Assembly: GCA_018661705.1 (NCBI GenBank)
Contig: JABJHR010000019.1
Location: forward strand, 62,001 to 126,000
Length of the DNA stretch: 64,000 nt
DNA from: Candidatus Woesearchaeota archaeon
Lineage (GTDB): Archaea; Nanobdellota; Nanobdellia; Woesearchaeales; DSVV01
Reading direction: 5' to 3'
Part shown: positions 9,249 through 19,399 of the stretch, piece after piece
Layout of the letters: each line of letters starts with the position of its first letter
Position numbering within the stretch: the first letter of the stretch is position 1
Position numbers and translations under genes: made by a program
The notes under the pieces: model-generated
Told to the model about the DNA's origin: nothing
Database searches by the model: none
The model's input: only the letters and a program-made list of their open reading frames with translations

Positions 9249-9322
9249 TCAAGAACCACCAGTAATCATAATTATAGGTGATTTTTATTTCATGCTACCT
9301 CTTGTTGATTAGTGGTTCTTGA
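9249..9322. repeat. Long imperfect inverted repeat / stem-loop upstream of primase
   Basis: Left arm TCAAGAACCACCAGTAATCA (9249-9268), right arm TGATTAGTGGTTCTTGA (9306-9322); complementary apart from a 3-nt deletion. Confidence 0.8.
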
Positions 9323-9436
9323 CATTTATTAATATTACTAATTTAAGGGGTAAAATACGATTAAATGATTTAATCAAGGAAAAATTCAGTTATCTTGAAT
9401 TTTCTTAAGATATCATACTATTAAAAAAACAATAAA

Positions 9437-11140
9437 ATGTTAACAAAATCAATTACACTCAAACATTACAAAAGGCTTGACATTCAACAAGCAATGTTAG
9501 CTAGTTCTCAAAATAGAGAAGTTGCTACTAGGTTTGGGGATGGTTTTGGTAAAAGACCAGATACTTTAAGTTATACTAATGAAATCATAGAACTAGCAAA
9601 ACAAGGTGCAACAAGTTTTCATGTAAGTGAAGAGCATTGGAATAATGTTGTTGCCCTAAGGCCAGAGTTAAGTAAGAAAGATCTTGATGAGTTAAGAAGT
9701 GGTTGGGATTTAGTCTTGGATATTGATTGCAAATATTGGTATTACAGTAAACTTATTACTAAATTACTTATTGATCAGCTAAAAAGCCATGGCATTACAT
9801 CCATTACTGTTAAATTCTCAGGTAGCAAAGGATTTCATATTGGTGTTCCATTTGAAGCTTTTCCTAAAACACTACCTTTACAAGGAAAGCCAACTGAAAC
9901 AAGATTGTTATTTCCGGAAGCACCTAAAAGAATTGCTTTATACTTAAAAGATAAAATTGAACCCTTATTATTAAAAGAAATAACAAAAGATAAATCTAAT
10001 CAACAAATTGCAGAAATGTTAAATGTGGATGAAAAAGAGCTATTTAAGACCTTTTGTAAAGCTTGTGGGGCAGAACCAAGAGAGATTAAAACTAAAGTAT
10101 ACTTTATTTGTCCATCTTGTCAAGCAAAGGCAGAAGCTGATTCTAAATATAAGCAATGTGAAAATTGCAAAGAATTTATGGAGAAAATAAAGCCGCATGA
10201 ATCAAGAAGATGTTACAGGTGTAGTTCTAAAGAGTTTGAAGAAAAATTTAATTCGTCTTTAGTTTTAGATATCGATACATTACTTATTTCATCTAGGCAC
10301 ATGTATAGGATGCCATTTTCTTTGCATGAGAAGTCTGCATTATGTAGTGTAGTTATTGATCCTGAAACAGTTATGGACTTTGAAAAAGAACATGCGACAC
10401 CTTCTACTGTAATCCCTAATCTTCAATTTCTTGATATAACGAACACAAAAGAAGGAGAGGCATCACGTATAATTGTTGAAGCATTTGATTATAAACCAAT
10501 GATTGAACAAGAAAAAATCAAACTAAACAAGGAATATGAGGTTCCTGAAGAAGCAATTCCAATGTCAATGTTTCCTCCTTGTTTAATTAAAGGGTTAAAT
10601 GGGGTTGATGATGGTAGGAAGCGATTTTTATTTGCATTGCTTAATTTTTTAGAATGTTGCGGTTACAACCATGAAACAATTGATCAGATTGTAAGGGAAT
10701 GGAATACTAAGAATCCAGATCCATTAAAAGAAGTTATTATTAATTCTCAGTTAAGATATAGGAAACAGCAAAGAAAAGAAACAATTTTACCACCTAATTG
10801 TATGCAAGCATATCAAGAAATAAATCTTTGTTCTCCCGATGGTCTTTGTAGGAAGATCAAGAATCCGGTACAATATGCTAAAACGAAGTCCTTTATTGCA
10901 AATAAAGAAGCAAACAAAGGCAAAAGAGATCCTTTAACAGAAGAACAAAAAGAAATGCGAAGAAAACATAGGGCTAAAAAGAAGGAGATGGAAAAAAATA
11001 AGAATCCAATTGCAGAAACAGAAAGTAATAAAAAAGATGAAGATGTTAGTAAAAAAAAATCAAACATTAAAACAGATATAGATAATGACAAAAAAAACAA
11101 AGATGAAACTAAAGAACAAGTAGTTGAATCTAACAAATAA
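9437..11140 (+). CDS. DNA primase: PriS catalytic domain fused to PriL C-terminal Fe-S-like domain
   Basis: Pri[27 protein letters not shown] (DxD), [35 protein letters not shown]. PriL-CTD-like: [33 protein letters not shown] ... [21 protein letters not shown]. Lys/Glu/Asn-rich C-tail. Confidence 0.88.
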   Translation: MLTKSITLKHYKRLDIQQAMLASSQNREVATRFGDGFGKRPDTLSYTNEIIELAKQGATSFHVSEEHWNNVVALRPELSKKDLDELRSGWDLVLDIDCKYWYYSKLITKLLIDQLKSHGITSITVKFSGSKGFHIGVPFEAFPKTLPLQGKPTETRLLFPEAPKRIALYLKDKIEPLLLKEITKDKSNQQIAEMLNVDEKELFKTFCKACGAEPREIKTKVYFICPSCQAKAEADSKYKQCENCKEFMEKIKPHESRRCYRCSSKEFEEKFNSSLVLDIDTLLISSRHMYRMPFSLHEKSALCSVVIDPETVMDFEKEHATPSTVIPNLQFLDITNTKEGEASRIIVEAFDYKPMIEQEKIKLNKEYEVPEEAIPMSMFPPCLIKGLNGVDDGRKRFLFALLNFLECCGYNHETIDQIVREWNTKNPDPLKEVIINSQLRYRKQQRKETILPPNCMQAYQEINLCSPDGLCRKIKNPVQYAKTKSFIANKEANKGKRDPLTEEQKEMRRKHRAKKKEMEKNKNPIAETESNKKDEDVSKKKSNIKTDIDNDKKNKDETKEQVVESNK

Positions 11141-11150
11141 AGGTGAAAAC

Positions 11151-11429
11151 ATGGCACAAATAAGAGCATCACATATATTAGTTAAAACAGAAGAAGAAGC
11201 TAAACAAATTTTAGAAATGATTGAGAATGGCAAATCTTTTGAAGAAATGGCACAAGAAAGATCACAATGCCCTAGCAGCAAAAAAGGTGGTGATCTGGGC
11301 TTTTTTGGAAGGCAACAAATGGTTAGAGAATTTGAATTAGCTGCATTTAACCTAAAGAAAGGTGAAGTTAGTCAACCAGTAAAGACACAGTTTGGCTGGC
11401 ACATAATTAAAATGACCGATAAAAGATAA
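11151..11429 (+). CDS. Parvulin-type (PpiC) peptidyl-prolyl cis-trans isomerase, single domain
   Basis: [88 protein letters not shown]; start chosen at the second Met (track start 11124). Confidence 0.95.
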   Translation: MAQIRASHILVKTEEEAKQILEMIENGKSFEEMAQERSQCPSSKKGGDLGFFGRQQMVREFELAAFNLKKGEVSQPVKTQFGWHIIKMTDKR

Positions 11430-11473
11430 TTATTTAATAAGAAATCTTTTTTTTAATTTTTACTATTTTTAAC

Positions 11474-12556
11474 TTAAGGTAACCATGTCTTTTGATCTTT
11501 TAACTTATCAGGTAGATATTTCTCAATAACGAAATTAAGTCCCCATTTAGCTAATGCTTGCTGTTCTGCTCTTTTCTTCATCTTTGCCATTTCTTGTAAT
11601 GCTTTTTGCCATGGTTTATGATGTTTAACAAAAGGATCGTTTTTAATTAAATCTTTAATTTTTTTAAGATCAACATCTTTCAAGGGATGTGATGGTAGTT
11701 TATAATCAATAATATCTTGTGGTGTTACACCAATAAATTTAGCATTTGGAACACAAAAGTATTTGTTAATATGTGCAGCATTACCACTACCTACTTTTAA
11801 TGTTCTGTAGATTGAACCATATCCGTATGGGTCTCCATCTGTAAATACAAATACGGGTAATTTTTTACTATCACTTAATCTTCTAATAAATCTTCTACAA
11901 GCTCTGGTAGGAACTCCACCCATACTAATTAGAATACAATTTTGTTTTTTCCAAAATTTATGCTTTGCTAATCTTTGAAACATACCTGCTGTTTCAATTG
12001 CTAATACAAACTTAGCTTTAGTATCAAATTTTAATTCCTCAACAGAACTTGGAATTGAGTATGCTCCAGAACCAAATTTAGTACAATCAATTTTAATTTC
12101 TTTTCCTGTTTCTTGATCTTTATCAATAACAATTAATTGTCCTGCAATGTCTCCTCCTTTTTCCTCTGGCACAAAACCAATTTGTTCTCTATTTACCATT
12201 AACATTGCTTCTACATCATCCATAACATTATCTGATTCACTTTGTTCATTAAATCTAGCTTCTCCCCAATTTTTGCTAACATAATATGCTTCTCTTTTGG
12301 TTGCTAAATCATTACTTCCAATTAATTCTTTGCTTAATCCCATCATTTTCAGGCTTTGAGCAAATGTTTTTATTGTTGAAGCCGCTAAAGTTCTTTCTTT
12401 CATCTTACCTAACATTTCAAAATAACCACTTTTTGGACTATAACTTACATTTTGTAGACTTCTTATAGGCATGACTAAGGAAGGTAATTTTTTCTTAATA
12501 ATCATATTATAAATTCCTTTTGAGATCTCTTTGATATCTTTGACTACGTTTGTCAT
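11474..12556 (-). CDS. top6A: DNA topoisomerase VI subunit A
   Basis: Spo11-like Toprim region: PVFVFTDGDPYGYGSIYRTLKVGSGNAAH; ISMGGVPTRACRRFIRRL. Confidence 0.95.
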   Translation of the reverse strand: MTNVVKDIKEISKGIYNMIIKKKLPSLVMPIRSLQNVSYSPKSGYFEMLGKMKERTLAASTIKTFAQSLKMMGLSKELIGSNDLATKREAYYVSKNWGEARFNEQSESDNVMDDVEAMLMVNREQIGFVPEEKGGDIAGQLIVIDKDQETGKEIKIDCTKFGSGAYSIPSSVEELKFDTKAKFVLAIETAGMFQRLAKHKFWKKQNCILISMGGVPTRACRRFIRRLSDSKKLPVFVFTDGDPYGYGSIYRTLKVGSGNAAHINKYFCVPNAKFIGVTPQDIIDYKLPSHPLKDVDLKKIKDLIKNDPFVKHHKPWQKALQEMAKMKKRAEQQALAKWGLNFVIEKYLPDKLKDQKTWLP

Positions 12557-12557
12557 T

Positions 12558-14381
12558 TTATTTTTTTAACTCCTTTTCTTCATCTACTTTTTTACCTTTT
12601 AATGCATCTATTTCTTCTTTTGCTTCTTTAATAACTTCTTTTCCTATTTTTGCAAATTCTTCATCATATTCGATATTTTTTCCTTTATCAAAACCAACTT
12701 TTTCAATTGCCCCTCTTTTCTTTTCAAGAGCCTCTTGTAAATTTAGTTCTACTTGTTCAATTTCTTTTTCACTTATCCCAATTAAATCTTTTAATGCTTC
12801 AGCAACATGAGGGATATAAATTTCAATAAAACTTCTTTTCTTAAACTCATCACCAATTCTTTTCTTTTTTGCTAGATAACTTCCTAGTTTTCTACCACAC
12901 TCTTGAATTGCTAGTTTAATCTCTTTGATAATTTCTGGGTAATGAGCAATTGCTTCTTTACTTTCAGATGTGAATGGCACCCATACAGACGCCATATGTA
13001 TGGCAATGGTAATTGGGCCTTGTGGAAGCGCACCACTACTTTGGCTTAAACCATAACCTCTCCAATTAGTTTGTTGTGCGGATTTTGTTGCAGCACAAGC
13101 TCCTTGTTGAAATAATAAGGGAACTCTATTTGCATATCTGTAAATATTAATTGATCCTTCTTTTTGTTGTTCTCCACCATAAGCAATTGCTGCTTCTATT
13201 AAAAATGGATTTCCTCTATAAACATTTGGTGGTCTTGTAATACTACAATAAAACTCAGCATTAATTTCTTTTTTTAATCCTTTTTCTAATTCTTCTTCAC
13301 CAATTGGTGCAATACAATCACTTGGTGGCGAAATAATCTTGGTTTCTTTAATACTTTGGATTAGTTTATCAGCCATTTCTCTTGAAACTTTTCTTGGTTT
13401 TGTATTTGGTGGTATTCTTGCGTTTTCACAAATTTGCTTTGCCGTTCCATTACCAACTCTTGAAAATTCCTGTGTAAAAAACTGTTGTAATGTTTTTGAT
13501 GGTGTTAATTTTAACATTCTAATTAAAACACCTAATTCAACACCATACGGGTGTGGTTTAATTTCAGCCGTTTCTTTTGGTAAATTTTCAGTTGCTCTTG
13601 GAAATATTACTTGCTCTGCTTTTGGTGTTGTATAAATAATTGTAACGTGTGGATTAGCAATTGCAGTTTGTTTTAAATATTGATCAACACTTTGTGAACC
13701 TTTTTGATAACTACCTTCTAGATCTAATTCAATCCTCGTACCTTGGTCTTTTTCCCAATCTAAAGTTGCTTCTTTAACAATTTCTGGTTTATTTTTTTGT
13801 GTATCTATATGCAATTCATAATAATTAGCAGGTAAATCTTTCTTGATTTTACTTATTATTTTAGCTGGTTTTCCTGTTGTTAATTGTCCATACATTACAC
13901 TTGCAGAAATACCAATCCCTTGCTGCCCTCTGCTCATTTTTAGTCTATGAAATTTGCTCCCATACAATAATTTTGCAAATATTTTTGGAATTTGCGATTT
14001 TAGAATTCCGGGACCATTATCCTCTACAATGACCCTAAATCTATCATTACCCATATCAATAATTTCAACATTTATCTCTGGTAGAATTCCTGCTTCTTCG
14101 CATGCATCTAAACTATTATCAACAGCTTCTTTAATTGTTGTCAATAAAGACTTTCTTTTATTATCAAAGCCTAATAAATGCCTATTTTTAGCAAAAAACT
14201 CTGCAACACCAATATCTCGTTGTTTTGCAGCCATTTCATGTGCTTTTGTAGTGCCTTTTTCTACTTTTGGCACATTTTTATCTGCGGATTTTGCACTAGA
14301 ATTAGTGTTATTTCCTGTTAATGTTCTTTGAACCATGATTCTAGAAGTTAGATAAGTTATATTTAAGCTTTTTGTTAGCAA
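12558..14381 (-). CDS. top6B: DNA topoisomerase VI subunit B
   Basis: GHKL motifs KEAVDNSLDACEEAGI, VEDNGPGI, SRGQQGIGISA; adjacent to top6A (start may be the internal MVQRTL). Confidence 0.95.
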   Translation of the reverse strand: MLTKSLNITYLTSRIMVQRTLTGNNTNSSAKSADKNVPKVEKGTTKAHEMAAKQRDIGVAEFFAKNRHLLGFDNKRKSLLTTIKEAVDNSLDACEEAGILPEINVEIIDMGNDRFRVIVEDNGPGILKSQIPKIFAKLLYGSKFHRLKMSRGQQGIGISASVMYGQLTTGKPAKIISKIKKDLPANYYELHIDTQKNKPEIVKEATLDWEKDQGTRIELDLEGSYQKGSQSVDQYLKQTAIANPHVTIIYTTPKAEQVIFPRATENLPKETAEIKPHPYGVELGVLIRMLKLTPSKTLQQFFTQEFSRVGNGTAKQICENARIPPNTKPRKVSREMADKLIQSIKETKIISPPSDCIAPIGEEELEKGLKKEINAEFYCSITRPPNVYRGNPFLIEAAIAYGGEQQKEGSINIYRYANRVPLLFQQGACAATKSAQQTNWRGYGLSQSSGALPQGPITIAIHMASVWVPFTSESKEAIAHYPEIIKEIKLAIQECGRKLGSYLAKKKRIGDEFKKRSFIEIYIPHVAEALKDLIGISEKEIEQVELNLQEALEKKRGAIEKVGFDKGKNIEYDEEFAKIGKEVIKEAKEEIDALKGKKVDEEKELKK

Positions 14382-14541
14382 AAATTCAGCGTATTATATA
14401 TAATATAATAATAATTATAATTTATAGACAAAATGGTTTTTACCTGAGTTTTCCACCATTTCTTCATTTTCTACCTTTATTTCATGTTTTTAGTAAAATT
14501 TTATAACAAAGGATTTATGATAATTAAACTCTTACTTACTA

Positions 14542-15351
14542 TTGGTGAACTTAATGGGAGATATCGCACAGTTAATTAAATCATCTGAACCAACCTTGGA
14601 AATACTTGCAGAAAGAAGTAATGTAGATGAATCTTTTAGAAGACGCTATCTAAGAAGTGAAATCTTAGGGTATTCATTAATGACCGGGATTGGGGTAGCG
14701 GGCACTGCACTTTCTTTATACAAAATGGTTGATGGTGGTGAGTTTAGTTTTTGGTGGAGTTTGTTGACAATTGGTGGTGGCTTTATGGGTCTTGGAGGTA
14801 CAGCAAACGTAGTTATGAATTTAGGTGTAAGAAAACAATATTTACAACAACTTTCTGATCCTGATTTTAAACCCCATCAAGGTTTTTTTTATTTGAATTG
14901 TGCAATTTCAAAAGAACAAACAGTTGTTGAAGAAAAATTAGGAAAACCAATAATTCCTTTGAGTCTTCCAAGTGAAATTACAGAGGATAAGATTGGATTA
15001 ATTGATCACTATCGATTTATTGATAACATTGTAGTTAGAAATGTAAACAAATGGGTAGATGTTGAGGAAAAAGAAGAATGGGATGGTGAATCAGGATATT
15101 ACATGAGCAGAACAGAATATCATCATGGAGAATTTTTTTTACAAAGATTTAACAGATCAAAAAAGTTCAAATATTGTTTTATTAATGCTGTTAATAGTGA
15201 TATCTCAAGATTAATAGAAACAGAAGGAGAAAAAATAGCGCTTGTTATTCATAATAAGGGCTCGGCAATAGGTGGGGAAACAAGACCATTTGAAGTAAAA
15301 GCCATGTATCAACATTCAAAAATAGAAGAATATGTTAACAATAAAAAATAA
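14542..15351 (+). CDS. Uncharacterised membrane-anchored protein (2 TM + soluble domain)
   Basis: Hydrophobic hairpin GYSLMTGIGVAGTALSLYKM...FSFWWSLLTIGGGFMGLGGTANVVM, then a soluble region. Confidence 0.6.
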   Translation: MVNLMGDIAQLIKSSEPTLEILAERSNVDESFRRRYLRSEILGYSLMTGIGVAGTALSLYKMVDGGEFSFWWSLLTIGGGFMGLGGTANVVMNLGVRKQYLQQLSDPDFKPHQGFFYLNCAISKEQTVVEEKLGKPIIPLSLPSEITEDKIGLIDHYRFIDNIVVRNVNKWVDVEEKEEWDGESGYYMSRTEYHHGEFFLQRFNRSKKFKYCFINAVNSDISRLIETEGEKIALVIHNKGSAIGGETRPFEVKAMYQHSKIEEYVNNKK

Positions 15352-15357
15352 TGAAAA

Positions 15358-15429
15358 GCCCCTGATGGGACTTGCACCCATGACCTGCAGATTACAAATC
15401 TGCCGCAATAGCTACTATGCTACAGGGGC
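15358..15429 (-). tRNA. tRNA-Thr(TGT)
   Basis: GCCCCTGTAGCATAGTAGCTATTGCGGCAGATTTGTAATCTGCAGGTCATGGGTGCAAGTCCCATCAGGGGC; cloverleaf, anticodon TGT, T discriminator. Confidence 0.95.
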
Positions 15430-15485
15430 ATTAGTATAATGTTTTTTTTTTTGCAATGTTTACCTATAACCCTGGTATCCAATGT

Positions 15486-15539
15486 GGGTTAACGAAGTGT
15501 AACCCGCATGATCTTGGTGAAGCTTAATTAAGGTTCGCC
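15486..15539. repeat. Two adjacent hairpin-forming palindromes
   Basis: GGGTTA-acgaagtg-TAACCC (15486-15505) and GGTGAAGCTTAATTAAGGTTCGCC (15516-15539; GGTGAA/TTCGCC around CTTAATTAAG). Confidence 0.7.
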
Positions 15540-15544
15540 GGAAC

Positions 15545-15577
15545 AGATACTATGCTACAGGGGCATTAATACAATGC
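15545..15577 (-). pseudogene. Truncated duplicate of tRNA-Thr 5' end plus its upstream flank
   Basis: tactatgctacaggggcatta identical at 15413-15433 and 15548-15568, with similar flank (gtataatg vs atacaatg); no T-arm or 3' acceptor follows. Confidence 0.7.
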
Positions 15578-15670
15578 TTTACACACATAGCCTATTGTCC
15601 AAAAGAAACCTAGTTTATTTATAAAGTTTTTTACTAATTATATCTGTTTTAAACACTAAGAAGTATTGGT

Positions 15671-16261
15671 TTATTGATATTCAAAAGGGCTTCCAAATGC
15701 TTTTGCAGGTGCAAATGGTCTTTGAGGAACCGCAAAAGTATTTAATTCTAATAATCTTTTAACTGTTTCTCTGAATTTATACGAATCCTTTAGTAGTTCT
15801 TTTTTATGCATTTCCATGTGTTTTCTATACATTCTTTTCCAGAACCATTCAAATATCATCTTTAAGAACCAGTTTTTCTGCCATTTGTTTTCTGGATCAA
15901 TTCTTAAATATACCTTGGTTAGTACCTCAACTTTACCCATCTGTACTTTCCATTTTTTGTTATCACGCATAATTTCTGCATCTCTAACTCCAACACCATG
16001 GACTTCTATATTAAAAAATCTCTGATAGAAGTTGTTTTTAGTTCCTCTTTTGTTTGAAATTGGTCTCCACCAAACCCATACTTCTTTTCCACCTTGTTGG
16101 GTTCTTGTTTCATAATAATAAGTTTCTGGAAAAGCTTCATCTTTTGCAGTAGAATATTCTTCTGACCACAAATAATCATGGAGCGCTACATAGAACCCAT
16201 TAAGGTGAACGATGTCCGTTGCTTTTGCTTCCCAGCTATCAACAAATATATCAGTTGGCAT
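15671..16261 (-). CDS. Uncharacterised Trp/Tyr-rich protein
   Basis: Complete 196-aa ORF MPTDIFVDSWEAKATDIVHLNGFYVALHDYLWSEEYS..., protein-like composition. Confidence 0.6.
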   Translation of the reverse strand: MPTDIFVDSWEAKATDIVHLNGFYVALHDYLWSEEYSTAKDEAFPETYYYETRTQQGGKEVWVWWRPISNKRGTKNNFYQRFFNIEVHGVGVRDAEIMRDNKKWKVQMGKVEVLTKVYLRIDPENKWQKNWFLKMIFEWFWKRMYRKHMEMHKKELLKDSYKFRETVKRLLELNTFAVPQRPFAPAKAFGSPFEYQ

Positions 16262-16373
16262 GATATGTCTTTTATTTAAACCTAGGTTTATAAATTTTTT
16301 GATGTATTGGAGAACTACAAATAAGGTTGTTTAATGTTGTTATTGTCCTTAAAATAAGGGAATAACAATAAAC

Positions 16374-16382
16374 TATTTATAA
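16374..16382 (+). promoter_or_regulatory. TATA box of YchF-like GTPase gene (probably leaderless)
   Basis: TATTTATAA about 26-30 nt upstream of ATG 16406. Confidence 0.45.
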
Positions 16383-16405
16383 CCTTCATTACTTCTAATC
16401 ATAAA

Positions 16406-17605
16406 ATGTTTATAGGCGTTGTAGGAAAACCAAATATTGGGAAATCAACCTTTTTCAAGGCTGCAACCTTGGCAGAAGTTGAAATTGCTAATTATCCCTT
16501 CGCAACAATTAAACCAAATCATGCAGTTGGTTATGTTAGGATTGAATGTGTTGATAAGGAATTTGATAAGCAATGTAATCCTAGATTTGGTTATTGTTCA
16601 AAAGGTATAAGATTTGTGCCAGTAGATATGATGGATGTTGCTGGCTTAGTTCCAGGGGCACATGAAGGTCTAGGTATGGGTAACCAATTTTTAGATGATT
16701 TAAGACAAGCTGATGTTCTTATTCATGTTATTGATATTGCTGGTTCAACAAATGATAAGGGCGAACCAGTTGAAGCATTAAGTTATGATCCTGCTGAGGA
16801 TATTAAATTTTTGGAAAAAGAAATTGATATGTGGTACATTGGAATATTAAAAAAAGGTTGGGAAAAGTTTGCTCGGCAAGTTCAACAAGAAAAATCAAAA
16901 GTTGCAAGAGCATTAGCAAAGCAATTATCAGGACTAAAAGTTTCAGAGGTAATGGTAGAGGGTGCAATTAAAAAATTAAATCTTGATCCTGAAAATCCTG
17001 TTAAATGGACAGAAGAAGACTTAATGAATCTTGCAACACATCTCAGAAGAATAACTAAACCTATGATTATAGCTGCAAATAAAGTTGATATCCCAGGTGC
17101 AGATGAAAATTACAACAAAATAAAGGATCAATTTCCAGATTACATTATTGTGCCGTGCAGTGCAGAATCAGAATTAGCATTAAGGGAAGCAGCTAAACAT
17201 AATTTAATTGAATATGATCCGGGAGATTCAGATTTTAAAATTTTAATGCCTGATAAATTAAATGAAAAACAAACAAAAGCATTAGAATTTATAAGGGAAA
17301 ATGTTCTTAAAAAATTTAATGGCACGGGAGTTCAACAAGTTTTAGATGAATCTATTTTTAATTTATTAAAATATTTTGCAGTATTTCCGGGTGGTGTTAA
17401 TAAACTAGAAGATAGCGATGGTAACGTGCTTCCAGATTGCTTTCTAATGCCTGAAAATACAACTGCCTTAGACTTTGCTTACAAACTCCATAGTGATTTT
17501 GGTAACAACTTTATTCGTGCAATAGACGTTAAAACAAAGATGACTGTTGGCAAAGAACACAAATTAAAGCACAGGGATGTAGTTGAAATTATTAGTGGGA
17601 AATAA
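16406..17605 (+). CDS. YchF/Ola1-like (Obg family) translation-associated GTPase with TGS domain
   Basis: [55 protein letters not shown]-terminal TGS-like domain. Confidence 0.93.
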   Translation: MFIGVVGKPNIGKSTFFKAATLAEVEIANYPFATIKPNHAVGYVRIECVDKEFDKQCNPRFGYCSKGIRFVPVDMMDVAGLVPGAHEGLGMGNQFLDDLRQADVLIHVIDIAGSTNDKGEPVEALSYDPAEDIKFLEKEIDMWYIGILKKGWEKFARQVQQEKSKVARALAKQLSGLKVSEVMVEGAIKKLNLDPENPVKWTEEDLMNLATHLRRITKPMIIAANKVDIPGADENYNKIKDQFPDYIIVPCSAESELALREAAKHNLIEYDPGDSDFKILMPDKLNEKQTKALEFIRENVLKKFNGTGVQQVLDESIFNLLKYFAVFPGGVNKLEDSDGNVLPDCFLMPENTTALDFAYKLHSDFGNNFIRAIDVKTKMTVGKEHKLKHRDVVEIISGK

Positions 17606-17631
17606 TTTAATTTTTAACTTGTAATATAAAT

Positions 17632-17871
17632 TTATTCTTTTGATTCTTCAACAAATTCATATCTTATAACTTTTTTTCCTTCTTTTATTTTTTGTTTAAG
17701 AAAACTTTCTTTTTTTCTAACCCATAATGCATTTTTACCAAACTCTGGGTCTTCGTATAATGCTTTGTAAACAATAAATTCTTCTAATGTGTCTGCATCT
17801 CTTCCAATTTCTAAAACGTCATAGAACTTACCTTTGTAATGTTTGTATTTACCTTTTTTGATGTTACTCAT
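17632..17871 (-). CDS. DUF1653-like protein
   Basis: KGKYKHYKGKFYDVLEIGRDADTLEEFIVYKALYEDPEFGKNALWVRKKESF. Confidence 0.8.
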   Translation of the reverse strand: MSNIKKGKYKHYKGKFYDVLEIGRDADTLEEFIVYKALYEDPEFGKNALWVRKKESFLKQKIKEGKKVIRYEFVEESKE

Positions 17872-18260
17872 TCTTCCTTTTTTTCTTTTTCCCGCTTAAA
17901 ACTTTCTGCAAGATCAATCATGTATTTGCCGTCCTCAAGTTTGTACACTAGTGGATTTTTTTTATTAAATAATCTTACTAAATCAACTTCAAATTTTCCC
18001 GGTTGTAAAATATTAACTGTTTCTAAATCAAGAATAACCGGATGTTCTAAATCTTCTTTGTTCATTCCAATGATGTCACATACATCATTTTCTATTTGAT
18101 CTTTTTCTTTTTCTGATAAATCTAATTTTGGTTCTTCTTTTTTCTCTAGGGCAGATTTTTTTATAAAGAAAAAAAGTTTACATCCACAATCACAACCCTT
18201 TAAGATTTGAGCACTGCCATCATCATGTATTTTGCTGCATCTTACGCATCTATGTGGCAT
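17868..18260 (-). CDS. Zn-ribbon protein, DUF2072/OapC-ArvC-like
   Basis: MPHRCVRCSKIHDDGSAQILKGCDCGCKLFFFIKK; next to DUF2073-like and GTPase genes; 4-bp overlap with DUF1653 gene. Confidence 0.75.
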   Translation of the reverse strand: MPHRCVRCSKIHDDGSAQILKGCDCGCKLFFFIKKSALEKKEEPKLDLSEKEKDQIENDVCDIIGMNKEDLEHPVILDLETVNILQPGKFEVDLVRLFNKKNPLVYKLEDGKYMIDLAESFKREKEKKEE

Positions 18261-18268
18261 TTTATCCT

Positions 18269-18646
18269 CTAAGATTTAAATTTTGAATTTGTAAATAATT
18301 GAATTTTGTTTGGGTCTTGTTTTATTTCTTTAACAACTGTTGCAGGCCCAATAATCGTAAATCCTCTTCTATCTCCTAATAACAAATTAACCATGTTTGC
18401 TTTAAGTTTTTTTAACATGTCTGATTCTTTTTCACCTGGAAAAATAACTCCTAACTCAATTCCCTTAAAATCTTCATCAATTTCTTCCATGGTTCTTTTA
18501 ATTAATTCTGCTTCTTCTTCTTTTTTTAGTCTTCCTTCTAATAATAATATTTTATTTTCTTTTACAATTCTAAGAAGTTTAGAAATTCTTTTGTTAGAGC
18601 TAAGTTGAGCAATTTCATCATATGGCATAAACTCAAGTGTTAACAT
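18269..18646 (-). CDS. DUF2073 (OapB/ArvB-like) protein
   Basis: MLTLEFMPYDEIAQLSSNKRISKLLRIVKENKILLLEGRLKKEEEAELI...GIELGVIFPGEKE; genomic context. Confidence 0.75.
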   Translation of the reverse strand: MLTLEFMPYDEIAQLSSNKRISKLLRIVKENKILLLEGRLKKEEEAELIKRTMEEIDEDFKGIELGVIFPGEKESDMLKKLKANMVNLLLGDRRGFTIIGPATVVKEIKQDPNKIQLFTNSKFKS

Positions 18647-18653
18647 TTGTATC

Positions 18654-19286
18654 TCACCTTGTTAGCTTAAACAGGCTTTCATAAAAATCATCCATGTTAT
18701 TGCCTTGTTTAGCTGATATTCCCACAACCTCGTATTGAGGAAATGCTGATTGTATTTTTTTAATATCTGATTTTCTTAAATCAATTTTATTTGCTACTAA
18801 AAGCACAGGAATGTCTCGCGCTTGTAAATTTCCTACAATTGTAATATTAACTTGTGTGTAGGGATCTTTTGTTGAATCCAAAACAATAATCACAACATCC
18901 ATATCATCTAACCATTTAATGGAATCAATAACACCTTTTGTTGCTTCTCTTGCTCTTGCTTTAGCTTCTTTTTCTTTTATCCCTACTTTAAGGAATTCTT
19001 CATAATCAATCTTTGTTGCTATTCCGGGGGTATCTACAAGATTAAAAGCAAGTTCTTTTCCATTTGATTTAATGATTACTTGCTCTTTTATCTGTATCTC
19101 CCTTGTTTCATGTGCAACATTAGATACAGACCCCATCTCTTCTCCTAGCCAATCAACACAGATTTTATTAGCTAGTGTAGTTTTTCCACCATTTGGTGGT
19201 CCATATAGTCCCATTTTCAGATTTTTTCTCTTCTTGAATAAATCTGTAAAAAATCTCTTGAATAATTTCTGCATAATAGTTATCAT
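18654..19286 (-). CDS. Era/Ras-like small GTPase, ArvA(OapA)-like
   Basis: GLYGPPNGGKTTLANKI (G1), LVDTPGIATK (G3), NKIDLRKSD (G4), GISAKQGNN (G5); conserved neighbourhood. Confidence 0.85.
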   Translation of the reverse strand: MITIMQKLFKRFFTDLFKKRKNLKMGLYGPPNGGKTTLANKICVDWLGEEMGSVSNVAHETREIQIKEQVIIKSNGKELAFNLVDTPGIATKIDYEEFLKVGIKEKEAKARAREATKGVIDSIKWLDDMDVVIIVLDSTKDPYTQVNITIVGNLQARDIPVLLVANKIDLRKSDIKKIQSAFPQYEVVGISAKQGNNMDDFYESLFKLTR

Positions 19287-19399
19287 TTTTCAATCTTTCA
19301 AATGCTGTTGTTATATATATACTTTTCTATTTAATAGAATATAAAAAATATAATAAAAAAACAAACATTTTTTAAAGATTAATCCCCTGAATAATTAAG

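Noticed and set aside
10813-11172. Antisense and overlapping ORFs such as 10813..11172, 12550..12810, 13339..13635, 13954..14331, 21697..22092, 30898..31083, 55861..56322
   Set aside because: All lie opposite or out of frame within well-supported genes and have low-complexity hydrophobic/Ser-rich composition
15545-15564. Functional split-tRNA 5' half
   Set aside because: D-stem pairing is degraded (GCA opposite TCC) and no matching 3' half with complementary trans-intron is visible in the window; a relic is more economical, though RNA data could reopen this
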